DNA of 57,573 nt from Allobranchiibius sp. CTAmp26 (lineage in GTDB: Bacteria; Actinomycetota; Actinomycetes; Actinomycetales; Dermatophilaceae): NCBI RefSeq assembly GCF_017565405.1, contig NZ_JAGEKR010000020.1, positions 1-57,573 of the forward strand, written 5' to 3'. The translations under genes were made by a program, and so were the position numbers. This document shows positions 37,472 through 45,269 of the stretch, in pieces; the first letter of the stretch is position 1, and each line of letters opens with the position of its first letter. The notes beneath the pieces are model-generated. The model worked only from the letters and a program-made list of their open reading frames with translations. It was not told the DNA's origin and ran no database searches.

Positions 37472-39490
37472 TCAGCGCTGCGCGATGGGAGCAGTGATGA
37501 GCTCGTCGGGGATGCCGAGCGCGTCCACCAGATCGGTGACATGCCCGCGCAGTTCACCGCACAGCTCGTTGACGGTGGAGGTCACCAGCCGGGAGCGGGT
37601 CGTGTTCAGGCGACCGTGCTCGATGAACCAGGCCTTGTCCTGCTCGATCGAGTCCAGCGCGTAGAGCGTGAGCGTGCGACCGAGGAGTTCCTTGGCAGGG
37701 CCGCCGGTCATCTCGGTGTACGCCGCCTGCGCCTCCTCCAGGATGACGCGGTCGATGTGCGTGCGCGCGGCGAAGAGCACGTGGTCCTGAGCGTTGTTGA
37801 AGAGCTGGAACGCGTTCTCCTTGTTGGCCTTGCGCAGACGCATGCCCAACGTCTCCAGCGCGTGGTCGGCGCGCTGCTCGAACATCGAGAGCTGCCAGCC
37901 GTGGTCGTCCATCGCGCTCTCGTTGTCGCGGCCCTTGGCCAGGTCGACCAGGCGTTGGATGCCCGCGCGCCCGGTCGTGCGCTCGACGACTCCGCCCGCG
38001 ACCTGCTTGCTGAGCTTGCTCACCAGCTCGGGACCGGCCAGACCGCCCCACACCTCGGCGAACTCGGTGAGCAGACCCTTGGCGACCAGCTGCATGAGCA
38101 CCGTGTTGTCACCCTCGAAGGTCGCGAAGACGTCGACGTCCGCGCGCATCTGCCCGAGTTGATTGTCGGCCAGGTATCCGGCGCCTCCACAGGCTTCGCG
38201 GCACACCTGGATGGTGTCGACGGCGTGCCAGGTGGTCGTGGCCTTGAGCCCGGCGACGCGCGTCTCGAGTTCGCGACCGGCGGTCTCGTCGCGCTCGGCA
38301 CCGTCGACCTGGGGCGTTCCGTGCAGTTCCTGCAGGAGCTCGGTCACTGAGTTCTGGGCGAAGCTGAGCGCGTAGGACTTCGCCAGACGCGGCAGCAGCT
38401 TGCGCTGGTGCGCCAGGTAGTCCAGGACCACGGTCTCCTCCTCCTGGCCGGGCGCCTCGAACTGGCGGCGTACCGAGCCGTACCGCAAGGCGATCGCGAG
38501 CGCCTTCTTGGCGGCGGCACCGGATCCGCCACCGACGCAGACCCGCCCGCGCACCAACGTGCCGAGCATGGTGAAGAAGCGCCGGTTCGAGCTCTCGATG
38601 TCGGACACGTAGCGACCGTCGTCGTCGATGTCTCCGAAGGCGTTGAGCAGATTGGCTTTCGGCACTCGTACGCCGTGGAAGGCGAGGGTGCCGTTGTCGA
38701 CGCCGGGCAGGCCCGCCTTGTCGCCGTTGTCGCCGATGGTTACCCCCGGGAGCGGCTTGCCGTCGGCGTCGCGGATCGGGACGAGCACCCCGTGTACGCC
38801 GTGCTCGCCCTCGGCCGTGCGCAGTTGAGCGAAGACGACGGCCATCCGCCCGTCGCGCGCCGCGTTGCCGATGTAGGTCTTGACCGAGGACTCCGTGGGG
38901 GAGTCCAGGACGATCTCCTGGGTGTCCCCGTCGTAGACCGCGGTGGTCTCCAGGCGCTGCACGTTGCTGCCGTGTCCGACCTCGGTCATCGCGAAGCACC
39001 CCAGGAGTTTGCAGGTCATGATGTCTTCGAGGTACGTGGCGAAGTGACGCTCGGTGCCCAGTCGCATCACCGCTCCACCGAAGAGGCCGAACTGCACGCC
39101 GGTCTTCACCAGCAGTGAGAGGTCACCGAGGGCCTGCATCTCGAACAGCACGCAGGACGCGCCGTAGTTGTAGGTGCCGCCGTACTCGGTGGGGAAGCCC
39201 ACTCGGCCGTAGCCCTGCTCCGCGACCCGCAGCAGCTGGCGCAGCACCCGTTCCCGCTGCTCCTCGACGGGCAGCCCCGGCTCGCCGAGGAGGTCCTCCG
39301 GCGCCAGCTCGGTGCGAGCGAGCTCGCGCAGCTCCCACCACGCGCCGTCCACCGTGCGGCGCAGTTGTTCCGCCACCGGTGAGATGCCAGGTGTCGGAGT
39401 GACCGACGACGGGCTGGACGACGCCGTGGTCGAGTCCTGCACGTCCGAGGACTCCTGCTGGCTGGCGGCCGACTTCGAGGTGGTGGTCAT
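37472..39490 (-). CDS. Acyl-CoA oxidase/dehydrogenase-type flavoprotein
   Basis: 672 residues, longer than normal acyl-CoA dehydrogenases and close to acyl-CoA oxidases. The N-terminal 60 residues are Ser/Thr-rich and variable. The core has GCFAMTEVGHGSNVQRLETTA (the middle-domain signature) and VCREACGGAGYLADNQLGQMRADVDVFATFEGDNTVL, the pattern of ACOX proteins, with the catalytic Glu in FEGDNTVL. Its ATG overlaps the stop of the tetR gene, so the two form one unit. With the thiolase and reductase on the other side it makes a beta-oxidation set. Confidence 0.88.
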   Translation of the reverse strand: MTTTSKSAASQQESSDVQDSTTASSSPSSVTPTPGISPVAEQLRRTVDGAWWELRELARTELAPEDLLGEPGLPVEEQRERVLRQLLRVAEQGYGRVGFPTEYGGTYNYGASCVLFEMQALGDLSLLVKTGVQFGLFGGAVMRLGTERHFATYLEDIMTCKLLGCFAMTEVGHGSNVQRLETTAVYDGDTQEIVLDSPTESSVKTYIGNAARDGRMAVVFAQLRTAEGEHGVHGVLVPIRDADGKPLPGVTIGDNGDKAGLPGVDNGTLAFHGVRVPKANLLNAFGDIDDDGRYVSDIESSNRRFFTMLGTLVRGRVCVGGGSGAAAKKALAIALRYGSVRRQFEAPGQEEETVVLDYLAHQRKLLPRLAKSYALSFAQNSVTELLQELHGTPQVDGAERDETAGRELETRVAGLKATTTWHAVDTIQVCREACGGAGYLADNQLGQMRADVDVFATFEGDNTVLMQLVAKGLLTEFAEVWGGLAGPELVSKLSKQVAGGVVERTTGRAGIQRLVDLAKGRDNESAMDDHGWQLSMFEQRADHALETLGMRLRKANKENAFQLFNNAQDHVLFAARTHIDRVILEEAQAAYTEMTGGPAKELLGRTLTLYALDSIEQDKAWFIEHGRLNTTRSRLVTSTVNELCGELRGHVTDLVDALGIPDELITAPIAQR

Positions 39491-40161
39491 CGTGACTCTC
39501 TCTGGTGGTTTTCGACGAATCCGTTCAATCCGACCGCGGCGAACTCGGCGAGCTGCTCCACGATCACTGCACGCGGCACCCGGTGCGGGTCGGTGACCCA
39601 GCTGTCCGCAGACTCTCGCACGAAACCGACCAGTCCGTGGGCCAGAATCGGCGCCACACCCTCGTCGCGTCCCGCCACTCGCAAATTCGCTGCGAGCACC
39701 TCGCTCAGGCGCTCCGCGATGGTCGCCGACAGGCCGATCACCGGGTCGGAATCCCGAGGCACCTGGACCTGGGGCGGTCGGGTGACGAAGCGGTAGACCT
39801 CGGGGTCGTTCTCGACCAGTGCCAGGTAGCTGTCGATCGCCGCGATCAGGGCGCTGCGCGGGTCGACCGACAACGGGTGCGCCGCGTCGGAGGTGTCCAG
39901 CGCGGCGCTGAAGTCCTGCAGGATCAGCCGATCGACGGAAGCGCACACCGCGAGATAGAGGCCGAGTCGATCCCCGAGGTGGCGGTAGATCACGGTCTTG
40001 CTGGTGCCCGCCTCGGCGGCGATCTCGTCCATGCCGACCCCCGCCCCGTGGCGACGGATCGCCCGCAGCGCGGACTCCGTCAGCTGTGCGCGGCGCTCTT
40101 CGCGGTGGGCGCGCCATCGCGCGTCTCGCCCGTCGACACGGTGCTTGCGGGAGCCGGTCAT
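39487..40161 (-). CDS. TetR-family regulator of the lipid module
   Basis: 224 residues from an ATG (complement of 40159-40161). The HTH covers about 25-70: LTESALRAIRRHGAGVGMDE and IAAEAGTSKTVIYRHLGDRLGLY. The frame is open upstream, but that portion reads through the promoter and thiolase gene. The ATG of the acyl-CoA oxidase-like gene overlaps its stop by four bases. It probably controls itself and the divergent fadA operon from the GTATC-containing gap. Confidence 0.88.
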   Translation of the reverse strand: MTGSRKHRVDGRDARWRAHREERRAQLTESALRAIRRHGAGVGMDEIAAEAGTSKTVIYRHLGDRLGLYLAVCASVDRLILQDFSAALDTSDAAHPLSVDPRSALIAAIDSYLALVENDPEVYRFVTRPPQVQVPRDSDPVIGLSATIAERLSEVLAANLRVAGRDEGVAPILAHGLVGFVRESADSWVTDPHRVPRAVIVEQLAEFAAVGLNGFVENHQRESR

Positions 40162-40170
40162 GATCGAAGA

Positions 40171-40207
40171 GTATCCGAAACGCGGTGTATCTGCTACTTT
40201 GAGTATC
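40171..40207. promoter_or_regulatory. Three GTATC words at exact 16-bp spacing
   Basis: GTATC starts at 40171, 40187 and 40203 in the 94-base gap between the TetR and thiolase starts. TAC-N5-GTA pairs also occur (GTATCTGCTAC and TACTTTGAGTA). This may be the TetR operator, but I see no long palindrome. Confidence 0.4.
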
Positions 40208-40255
40208 GGTAAATTTCCCCGGCCTCGGGGACCCCCATTCGCAGGAGTTGAATCC

Positions 40256-41536
40256 ATGAGTCCACGCGACGTCTTCGTGCTCGGCGGCAACCGCATCCCC
40301 TTCGCCCGGTCCGGCAGCAAGTACCTCAAGGCCTCCAACCAGGACATGCTGACCGCGGCGATCGACGGGCTGGTGGCGCGCCACCACCTGCAGGGGGAGC
40401 GCCTGGGGGAGGTGGCCGCGGGTGCCGTCATCAAGCACGCGCGCGACTTCAACCTGACCCGCGAGGCCGTCCTCGGCTCGCATCTCGCGCCCACCACGCC
40501 GGCGTACGACGTGCAGCAGGCCTGCGGGACCGGCCTGGAGGCGACGGTGCTCGTCGCCAACAAGATCGCGCTGGGTCAGATCGACTCGGCGATCGCCGGT
40601 GGCTCGGACACGACGTCCGACGCCCCGCTCGCCGTCAACGACGACCTGCGGAAGACGTTGCTCAAGGCCAACTACGCCAAGACCCCGCGGCAGCGGATCT
40701 CGGCGTTGCTGAAGATCCGTCCCTCGCAACTGGCTCCGGAGCAGCCGAAGAACGGTGAGCCCCGCACCGGCCTGTCGATGGGCGATCACATGGCGATCAC
40801 CGCGAAGGCGTGGGGCGTCACCCGCGAGGCGCAGGACGAGCTCACGGTCGCCAGCCACCAGCACCTCGCGGCGGCCTACGACCGCGGATTCTTCGACGAC
40901 CTGGTGACGCCCTACCTCGGCGTCACCCGCGACCAGAACCTCCGGCCGGAGAGCAGCGTCGAGAAGTTGTCGACCCTCAAGCCGGTCTTCGGCAAGGGCG
41001 ACGCGGCGACGATGACCGCGGGCAACTCCACGCCGCTCACCGACGGTGCGTCCGCCGTGCTCCTGGGGTCGCGGGACTGGGCTCAGCAGCACGAGCTCAC
41101 GCCGCTCGCGCGCTTCGTGGATGCCGAGACGGCCGCTGTCGACTACGTGTTCGGGGACGAGGGCCTGCTGATGGCGCCCCCCTACGCGATCGCGCGGCTG
41201 CTGCAGCGCAACGGCCTGACCCTGCAGGACTTCGACTTCTACGAGATCCACGAGGCGTTCGCGTCGACCGTGCTGTGCCACCTGGCCGCCATGGAGGACC
41301 CGGCGTTCTGCAAGGAGCGACTGGGCCTGGACGAGCCGCTGGGATCGATCGACCGGACCAAGCTGAACGTCGCCGGGTCGTCGCTGGCGGCCGGTCACCC
41401 GTTCGCCGCGACGGGCGGGCGCATCGTCGCCACGCTCGCGAAACTGTTGCACGAGAAGGGGTCCGGCCGTGGCCTGATCTCGATCTGTGCCGCCGGCGGC
41501 CTCGGCGTCGTCGCGATCCTGGAGGCATCGGAATGA
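40256..41536 (+). CDS. fadA: Acetyl-CoA acyltransferase (thiolase), FadA2-like
   Basis: 426-residue thiolase cleaving 3-oxoacyl-CoA with CoA, or condensing acyl-CoA units. The nucleophile C90 lies in VQQACGTGLEA, the catalytic His in LAAGHPFAATGGR and the second cysteine in ISICAAGGLG. CAGGAG lies 7 bases upstream of the ATG. The next two genes resemble Mycobacterium tuberculosis fabG4 (Rv0242c) and htdX (Rv0241c), and Rv0243 is the adjacent fadA2, so the set is conserved. Here all three run in one direction. Confidence 0.93.
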   Translation: MSPRDVFVLGGNRIPFARSGSKYLKASNQDMLTAAIDGLVARHHLQGERLGEVAAGAVIKHARDFNLTREAVLGSHLAPTTPAYDVQQACGTGLEATVLVANKIALGQIDSAIAGGSDTTSDAPLAVNDDLRKTLLKANYAKTPRQRISALLKIRPSQLAPEQPKNGEPRTGLSMGDHMAITAKAWGVTREAQDELTVASHQHLAAAYDRGFFDDLVTPYLGVTRDQNLRPESSVEKLSTLKPVFGKGDAATMTAGNSTPLTDGASAVLLGSRDWAQQHELTPLARFVDAETAAVDYVFGDEGLLMAPPYAIARLLQRNGLTLQDFDFYEIHEAFASTVLCHLAAMEDPAFCKERLGLDEPLGSIDRTKLNVAGSSLAAGHPFAATGGRIVATLAKLLHEKGSGRGLISICAAGGLGVVAILEASE

Positions 41537-42897
41537 GCGACACCCTGACGACCCTGGTCAACCAGGGCATCGGCAAGAAGATCGCGGTGCAGCTGGGTCT
41601 GCCCCGCCCGACGATCCTGCGTCGCTACGAGCCCGGCCAGGTGCTCGTCGACGGCCGTGTGGCCGTGGGCGGCATCGGCCAGGGGCCGAACGTCGCCGCC
41701 GTCCAGGAGATCCTGGGCGAGGCCGGAATCTCCCACGTCGAGGCGACGCCGGACACGTCGTACGCCGACAAGCCGGCAGCCGTCGTCTTCGACGCCTCCG
41801 GTGCCCGCACGCTCGATGAGTTGGAGCAGTTGCGAGCCACCCTCGGCCCGGCGCTCAAGGCGCTCGGCAAGAACGGCCGCCTCGTCGTGCTCGGCACCAC
41901 ACCCGCCGAGGTGCACGACGCCGAGGGTGCCGCGACCCAGCAGGCGCTGGAGGGCATCACCCGGTCGCTGGGCAAGGAGATGCGCGCCGGAGGCACCGCC
42001 AACCTGCTCTGGGTGGCGCCCGAGGCGCACGGGGATCGCGGCGTGCTCGACGCTCCGCTGCGTTTCCTGCTCTCCAGCCGCTCCGCGTACGTCTCCGGCC
42101 AGCCGATCCGCGTGCTCGAGGCACCGGTGCAGCCGGCCGCGGACCCGCACGCCCCGCTGGACGGCCAGGTGGCCGTCATCACCGGCGCCGCGCGCGGCAT
42201 CGGCGCGCAGATCGCCCGCGTCTTCGCCCGGGCGGGCGCTGACGTGATCGCCGTCGACATCCCGGCGGCGGGCGACTCCCTGGCCGCGGTGGCGAACGAG
42301 ATCGGCGGCACCGCGCTGCAACTGGATGTCACGGCCGCGGACGCCGGCGAACGGATCGCCGCGGCCGTCAGCCGCCTGTCCGGTCATCTCGACGTCATCG
42401 TGCACAACGCCGGCATCACCCGCGACAAGCTCTTCGTCAACACCGACGAGGCGCGGTGGGGCAGCGTGCTGGACGTCAACCTGCGCAGCCAGTTCCGGAT
42501 GAACAAGGTGCTGCTCGACCCGTCCACCACGGGTGGTCTGCGCGACGGCGGCCGCATCATCAGCGTCGCCTCGATCAGCGGGATCGGCGGCAACCGGGGC
42601 CAGTCCAACTACGCGGCCTCCAAGGCCGGCGTCATCGGTCTGGTCCGCGAGCTGTCACAGGAGCTCGCGGACCGACACATCACGGTCAACGCGGTGGCCC
42701 CTGGGTTCATCGAGACCGAGATGACGGCGCGCATCCCGATCGCCACGCGCGAGGTCGGCCGGCGGTTGAACTCGCTGTTGCAGGGCGGCCAGCCGGTCGA
42801 CGTGGCCGAGGCCATCGCGTTCTTCGCCGAACCCGGGGCCGCCGGAGTCACCGGGCAGGTCCTGCGGGTCTGCGGGCAGAGCCAGCTGGGGGCCTGA
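41533..42897 (+). CDS. fabG4: FabG4-like high-molecular-weight 3-oxoacyl reductase
   Basis: 454 residues, the same length as M. tuberculosis FabG4. The N-terminal 200 residues form a degenerate flavodoxin-like domain. The C-terminal SDR domain has TGAARGIG (217-224), HNAGITRDKL, the catalytic SVASISGIGG and NYAASKAG, then APGFIETEMT. FabG4 uses NADH and 3-oxoacyl-CoA. The four-base overlap with the thiolase and the following dehydratase gene supports a reductive or oxidative acyl-CoA cycle. Confidence 0.92.
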   Translation: MSDTLTTLVNQGIGKKIAVQLGLPRPTILRRYEPGQVLVDGRVAVGGIGQGPNVAAVQEILGEAGISHVEATPDTSYADKPAAVVFDASGARTLDELEQLRATLGPALKALGKNGRLVVLGTTPAEVHDAEGAATQQALEGITRSLGKEMRAGGTANLLWVAPEAHGDRGVLDAPLRFLLSSRSAYVSGQPIRVLEAPVQPAADPHAPLDGQVAVITGAARGIGAQIARVFARAGADVIAVDIPAAGDSLAAVANEIGGTALQLDVTAADAGERIAAAVSRLSGHLDVIVHNAGITRDKLFVNTDEARWGSVLDVNLRSQFRMNKVLLDPSTTGGLRDGGRIISVASISGIGGNRGQSNYAASKAGVIGLVRELSQELADRHITVNAVAPGFIETEMTARIPIATREVGRRLNSLLQGGQPVDVAEAIAFFAEPGAAGVTGQVLRVCGQSQLGA

Positions 42898-42898
42898 G

Positions 42899-43771
42899 GT
42901 GACACGTACCGTCGAGTTGTCCTCAGCGCCCGCCCTCGGGCCGCTCTTCGCCAAAGCCGTGATCCGTACCCCCTTCCGCAAGGGGCGCGAGTTGCCGGAC
43001 CTTGTCGTCCGGCAGGCAGGCGCCGCGGTCGATCGCGACCAGCTCGCGGCGTACGCCGACGTGTGCGGATTCGATCTGAACGACGCCCTGCCGGCGACGT
43101 TCATCCACGTACTGGTCTTCCCGCTGCAGACGCAGGTGATGGCCGACGCGGCGTTCCCCTTCCCGCTCGTCGGCAGCGTGCACCTCACCAACTCGATCGT
43201 CCAGCACCGCCCGGTCCTCGCCGGGGAGTCCCTGGACATCGAGGTGCGGGCGGCCGACCTGCGACCGCATTTCCGCGGTGCGCAGGTCGACCTGCTCGCC
43301 GAGGTGTCGGTGGCGGGCGAGATCGTCTGGCAGGAGAGCAGCACGTACCTCTTCCGTGGCCAGAAGGTGCCGGGGGTGGCCGCCGATCGGGGCCCTGAGC
43401 CGGTGCTGCCGACCGTGCCGGGTGCTGTCTGGCGAGTGCCGGGAGACATCGGACGCCGGTACGCCGCGGTCTCCGGTGACGTGAACCCGATCCATATGCG
43501 TTCCCTGGGCGCCAAGGCCCTCGGGTTCCCCACGACGATCGCGCACGGGATGTGGAGTGCGTCGCGGGCGCTCGGAGCTCTGTCCAACCGGACGCCGGAC
43601 CGTTTCACCTACGCGGTGGAGTTCAAGAAACCGATCCTCATCCCGTCGTCGGTGGAATTCGTTGCACAACAACACGACTCGTCGTGGGATCTGGTTCTGA
43701 CGAACGCGCGGAAGGGCACGGTTCACATGCTCGGATCGATCGTGCCGGAGGCAGCGACGACGATTTCATGA
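42899..43771 (+). CDS. MaoC-type (3R)-hydroxyacyl dehydratase, HtdX-like
   Basis: 290 residues, a double hotdog protein. The hydratase-2 motif is in the second half: YAAVSGDVNPIHMRSLGAKALGFPTTIAHGMW, with Asp and His as catalytic residues. The first half, about 1-160, is a non-catalytic hotdog. The start is a GTG at 42899 just after the fabG4-like stop. It is comparable to HtdX, which acts on (R)-3-hydroxyacyl-CoA. The stop lies 94 bases before tRNA-Thr. Confidence 0.9.
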   Translation: MTRTVELSSAPALGPLFAKAVIRTPFRKGRELPDLVVRQAGAAVDRDQLAAYADVCGFDLNDALPATFIHVLVFPLQTQVMADAAFPFPLVGSVHLTNSIVQHRPVLAGESLDIEVRAADLRPHFRGAQVDLLAEVSVAGEIVWQESSTYLFRGQKVPGVAADRGPEPVLPTVPGAVWRVPGDIGRRYAAVSGDVNPIHMRSLGAKALGFPTTIAHGMWSASRALGALSNRTPDRFTYAVEFKKPILIPSSVEFVAQQHDSSWDLVLTNARKGTVHMLGSIVPEAATTIS

Positions 43772-43865
43772 TCGAAGCGGCTCTGAGGTAGCCTCTTCGC
43801 TGCGCTGCCGGGACGGCGGGCAGCACGCTTTCACGCGTGCGCCGGATCCGCCCCAGGTCGCGCAG

Positions 43866-43938
43866 GCCCCTATAGCTCAGTCGGTAGAGCGTCTCCATGG
43901 TAAGGAGAAGGTCAACGGTTCGATTCCGTTTGGGGGCT
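43866..43938 (+). tRNA. tRNA-Thr (GGT)
   Basis: Acceptor GCCCCTA (43866-43872) pairs with TGGGGGC (43931-43937), with one wobble pair, followed by the T discriminator. The anticodon GGT is at 43899-43901 in a TCTCC/GGAGA stem. CCA is not encoded. tRNA-Met follows 49 bases later, with a hairpin between; such a pair before rpmG is also the mycobacterial order. Confidence 0.95.
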
Positions 43939-43952
43939 CGGCAACGCCTGTG

Positions 43953-43971
43953 CCGGGAAGATTTTTCCCGG
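43953..43971 (+). other. Hairpin between tRNA-Thr and tRNA-Met
   Basis: CCGGGAA (43953-43959) and TTCCCGG (43965-43971) form a 7-bp stem with the loop GATTT, and T residues at 43962-43966. It may be a processing signal or partial terminator between the two tRNAs. Confidence 0.45.
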
Positions 43972-43987
43972 TGCAGCTGTTCCACCT

Positions 43988-44061
43988 GGCGGGGTAGCTC
44001 AGCTGGTTAGAGCGCACGACTCATAATCGTGAGGTCGCGGGATCGAGCCCCGCTCCCGCTA
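43988..44061 (+). tRNA. tRNA-Met (CAT), elongator type
   Basis: Acceptor GGCGGGG (43988-43994) pairs with TCCCGCT (44054-44060), with G-T wobbles at both ends, then discriminator A. The anticodon CAT is at 44022-44024 in a CACGA/TCGTG stem. The anticodon stem lacks the three G-C pairs of initiator tRNA, so this is the elongator. The T-loop reads ATCGAGC rather than TTCRANY, so position 54 is A. CCA is not encoded. Confidence 0.93.
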
Positions 44062-44111
44062 CGAGAATCGTCCTTGAGTAAAACCGGTATCACCCGAAGG
44101 CAGGTAGCCCA

Positions 44112-44282
44112 GTGGCTAGCAAGAGCGCAGACATCCGTCCCAAGATCACCTTGGCGTGCACGGAGTGCAAGGAGCGCAACTACATCACCAAGAAGAACAA
44201 GCGCAACGACCCTGACCGGTTGGAGATCGCGAAGTTCTGCCCGCGCTGCAGCAAGCACACCGCACACCGCGAGACTCGCTGA
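44112..44282 (+). CDS. rpmG: Ribosomal protein bL33, zinc-binding type
   Basis: 56 residues, from the GTG at 44112 with AGGCAGG about ten bases upstream. The sequence begins [20 protein letters not shown] and has two CxxC pairs (CTEC and CPRC), so it is the zinc-containing form, not the zinc-free paralogue. It is the large-subunit protein bL33. It lies between tRNA-Met and hadA, as in mycobacteria. Confidence 0.95.
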   Translation: MASKSADIRPKITLACTECKERNYITKKNKRNDPDRLEIAKFCPRCSKHTAHRETR

Positions 44283-44392
44283 CCCTTCGGTCAGCCCGCA
44301 TCACCACCGGACCGGCCGTGCCGGGAGCGTCGACCGCTCCTGGTACGGCCGGTTCGTTCGTTCACCCGGTCGGCAGGTTCGCGGGGGCCGGT

Positions 44393-44398
44393 TAGGCT
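44393..44398 (+). promoter_or_regulatory. -10-like hexamer TAGGCT, leaderless promoter of hadA
   Basis: TAGGCT, inside GTTAGGCT, ends eight bases before the hadA ATG at 44407. There is no ribosome binding site, so transcription probably begins at the A of ATG. The same octamer lies before nuoA. Confidence 0.5.
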
Positions 44399-44406
44399 CG
44401 CGTCCC

Positions 44407-44859
44407 ATGGCTGTGAATCCGCAGGTGGAAGGTCGCACCTATCCGCCGACCGACCCGTACGTCGTCTCCCGGGCGAAGATCGCCGAGTTCGCCGCCGCCG
44501 TCGGCGCGCGCGACACCGCGCACACCGACGTGGCCGAGGCGGGTCGCCGTGGGTACGCCGACGTGGTCGCGCCGCCGACGTACGCGATCGGCATCTCCCA
44601 GAGCGCCGAGGCGGCCGCGATCCTCGACCCCGATGCCGACATCGACTACTCCCGGGTGGTGCACGGTGAGCAGAAGTTCATCCACCACCGACCGCTCGTC
44701 GCCGGCGATGAGGTCGTCGCTCAGACCACGATCGCCCGGGTCCGAGCGGCCGGCGGCCACTCGATGGTGACCCTCGAGACCCAGATCACGACGACCGGTG
44801 GCGACCTCACCACCACCGCCACATCCCTGCTGGTCATTCGCGGCGAAGGCGACGCATGA
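44407..44859 (+). CDS. hadA: HadA-like subunit of (3R)-hydroxyacyl-ACP dehydratase
   Basis: 150-residue single hotdog protein of the MaoC-N type. It begins AVNPQVEGRTYPPTDPYVVS and has AAAVGARDTAHTDVAEAGRRGYADVVAPPTYAI-type sequence, without the catalytic Asp/His pair of the hydratase-2 motif. In mycobacteria HadA is the stabilising, substrate-binding partner of HadB in the FAS-II dehydratase. No hadC follows; the next genes are hadB and murB. ATGA overlap with hadB. Confidence 0.9.
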   Translation: MAVNPQVEGRTYPPTDPYVVSRAKIAEFAAAVGARDTAHTDVAEAGRRGYADVVAPPTYAIGISQSAEAAAILDPDADIDYSRVVHGEQKFIHHRPLVAGDEVVAQTTIARVRAAGGHSMVTLETQITTTGGDLTTTATSLLVIRGEGDA

Positions 44860-45269
44860 GCACCGTTCCCCAGGTCGGCGAGCAACTGCCCGGCCGCACG
44901 ATCCATGTGGACCGAGCCACCCTGGTGCGTTATGCGGGCGCCAGCGGCGACTTCAACCAGATCCACTGGGACGAGGCGACCGCGACTGCCGTGGGACTGC
45001 CGAACGTGATCGCGCACGGCATGTGGACGATGGGCGCCTCCGTGCAGGTCGTCGTCGACTGGCTGGGCGACGCCGGCCGGGTGTCGGACTACTCGGTGCG
45101 ATTCAGCGCACCGGTGCCGGTGCCGCACGACGCGGGCGCCGACGTACGGGTCGAGGCGAGCGTGAAGTCCGTCGACGAGCAGGCAGGCACGGCGACGATC
45201 GCCCTGACGGCGACGGTCGACGGCACTGCCGTGCTCTCGCGAGCAGTCGCGACCGTGACCCTGGCGTGA
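44856..45269 (+). CDS. hadB: HadB-like catalytic subunit of (3R)-hydroxyacyl-ACP dehydratase
   Basis: 137-residue hotdog subunit. The hydratase-2 motif YAGASGDFNQIHWDEATA, with Asp and His, and AVGLPNVIAHGMWTMG mark it as the catalytic partner of HadA. It dehydrates 3-hydroxyacyl-ACP in fatty acid elongation. Coupled to hadA by ATGA and to murB by GTGA. Confidence 0.92.
   Translation: MSTVPQVGEQLPGRTIHVDRATLVRYAGASGDFNQIHWDEATATAVGLPNVIAHGMWTMGASVQVVVDWLGDAGRVSDYSVRFSAPVPVPHDAGADVRVEASVKSVDEQAGTATIALTATVDGTAVLSRAVATVTLA

Noticed and set aside
39491-41452. Very long minus frame that joins the acyl-CoA oxidase gene with sequence opposite the thiolase
   Set aside because: Only 37472-39490 has family motifs; the rest is the antisense of the thiolase gene and a shifted frame of the TetR gene.
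43638-43985. 115-codon frame on minus containing KRNRTVDLLLTMETLYRLS
   Set aside because: It is antisense to tRNA-Thr and the end of the dehydratase gene; no ribosome binding site and no family.
43988-44061. tRNA-Met considered as initiator tRNA
   Set aside because: The anticodon stem CACGA/TCGTG lacks the run of G-C pairs and the 5' end is paired, both unlike initiator tRNA.
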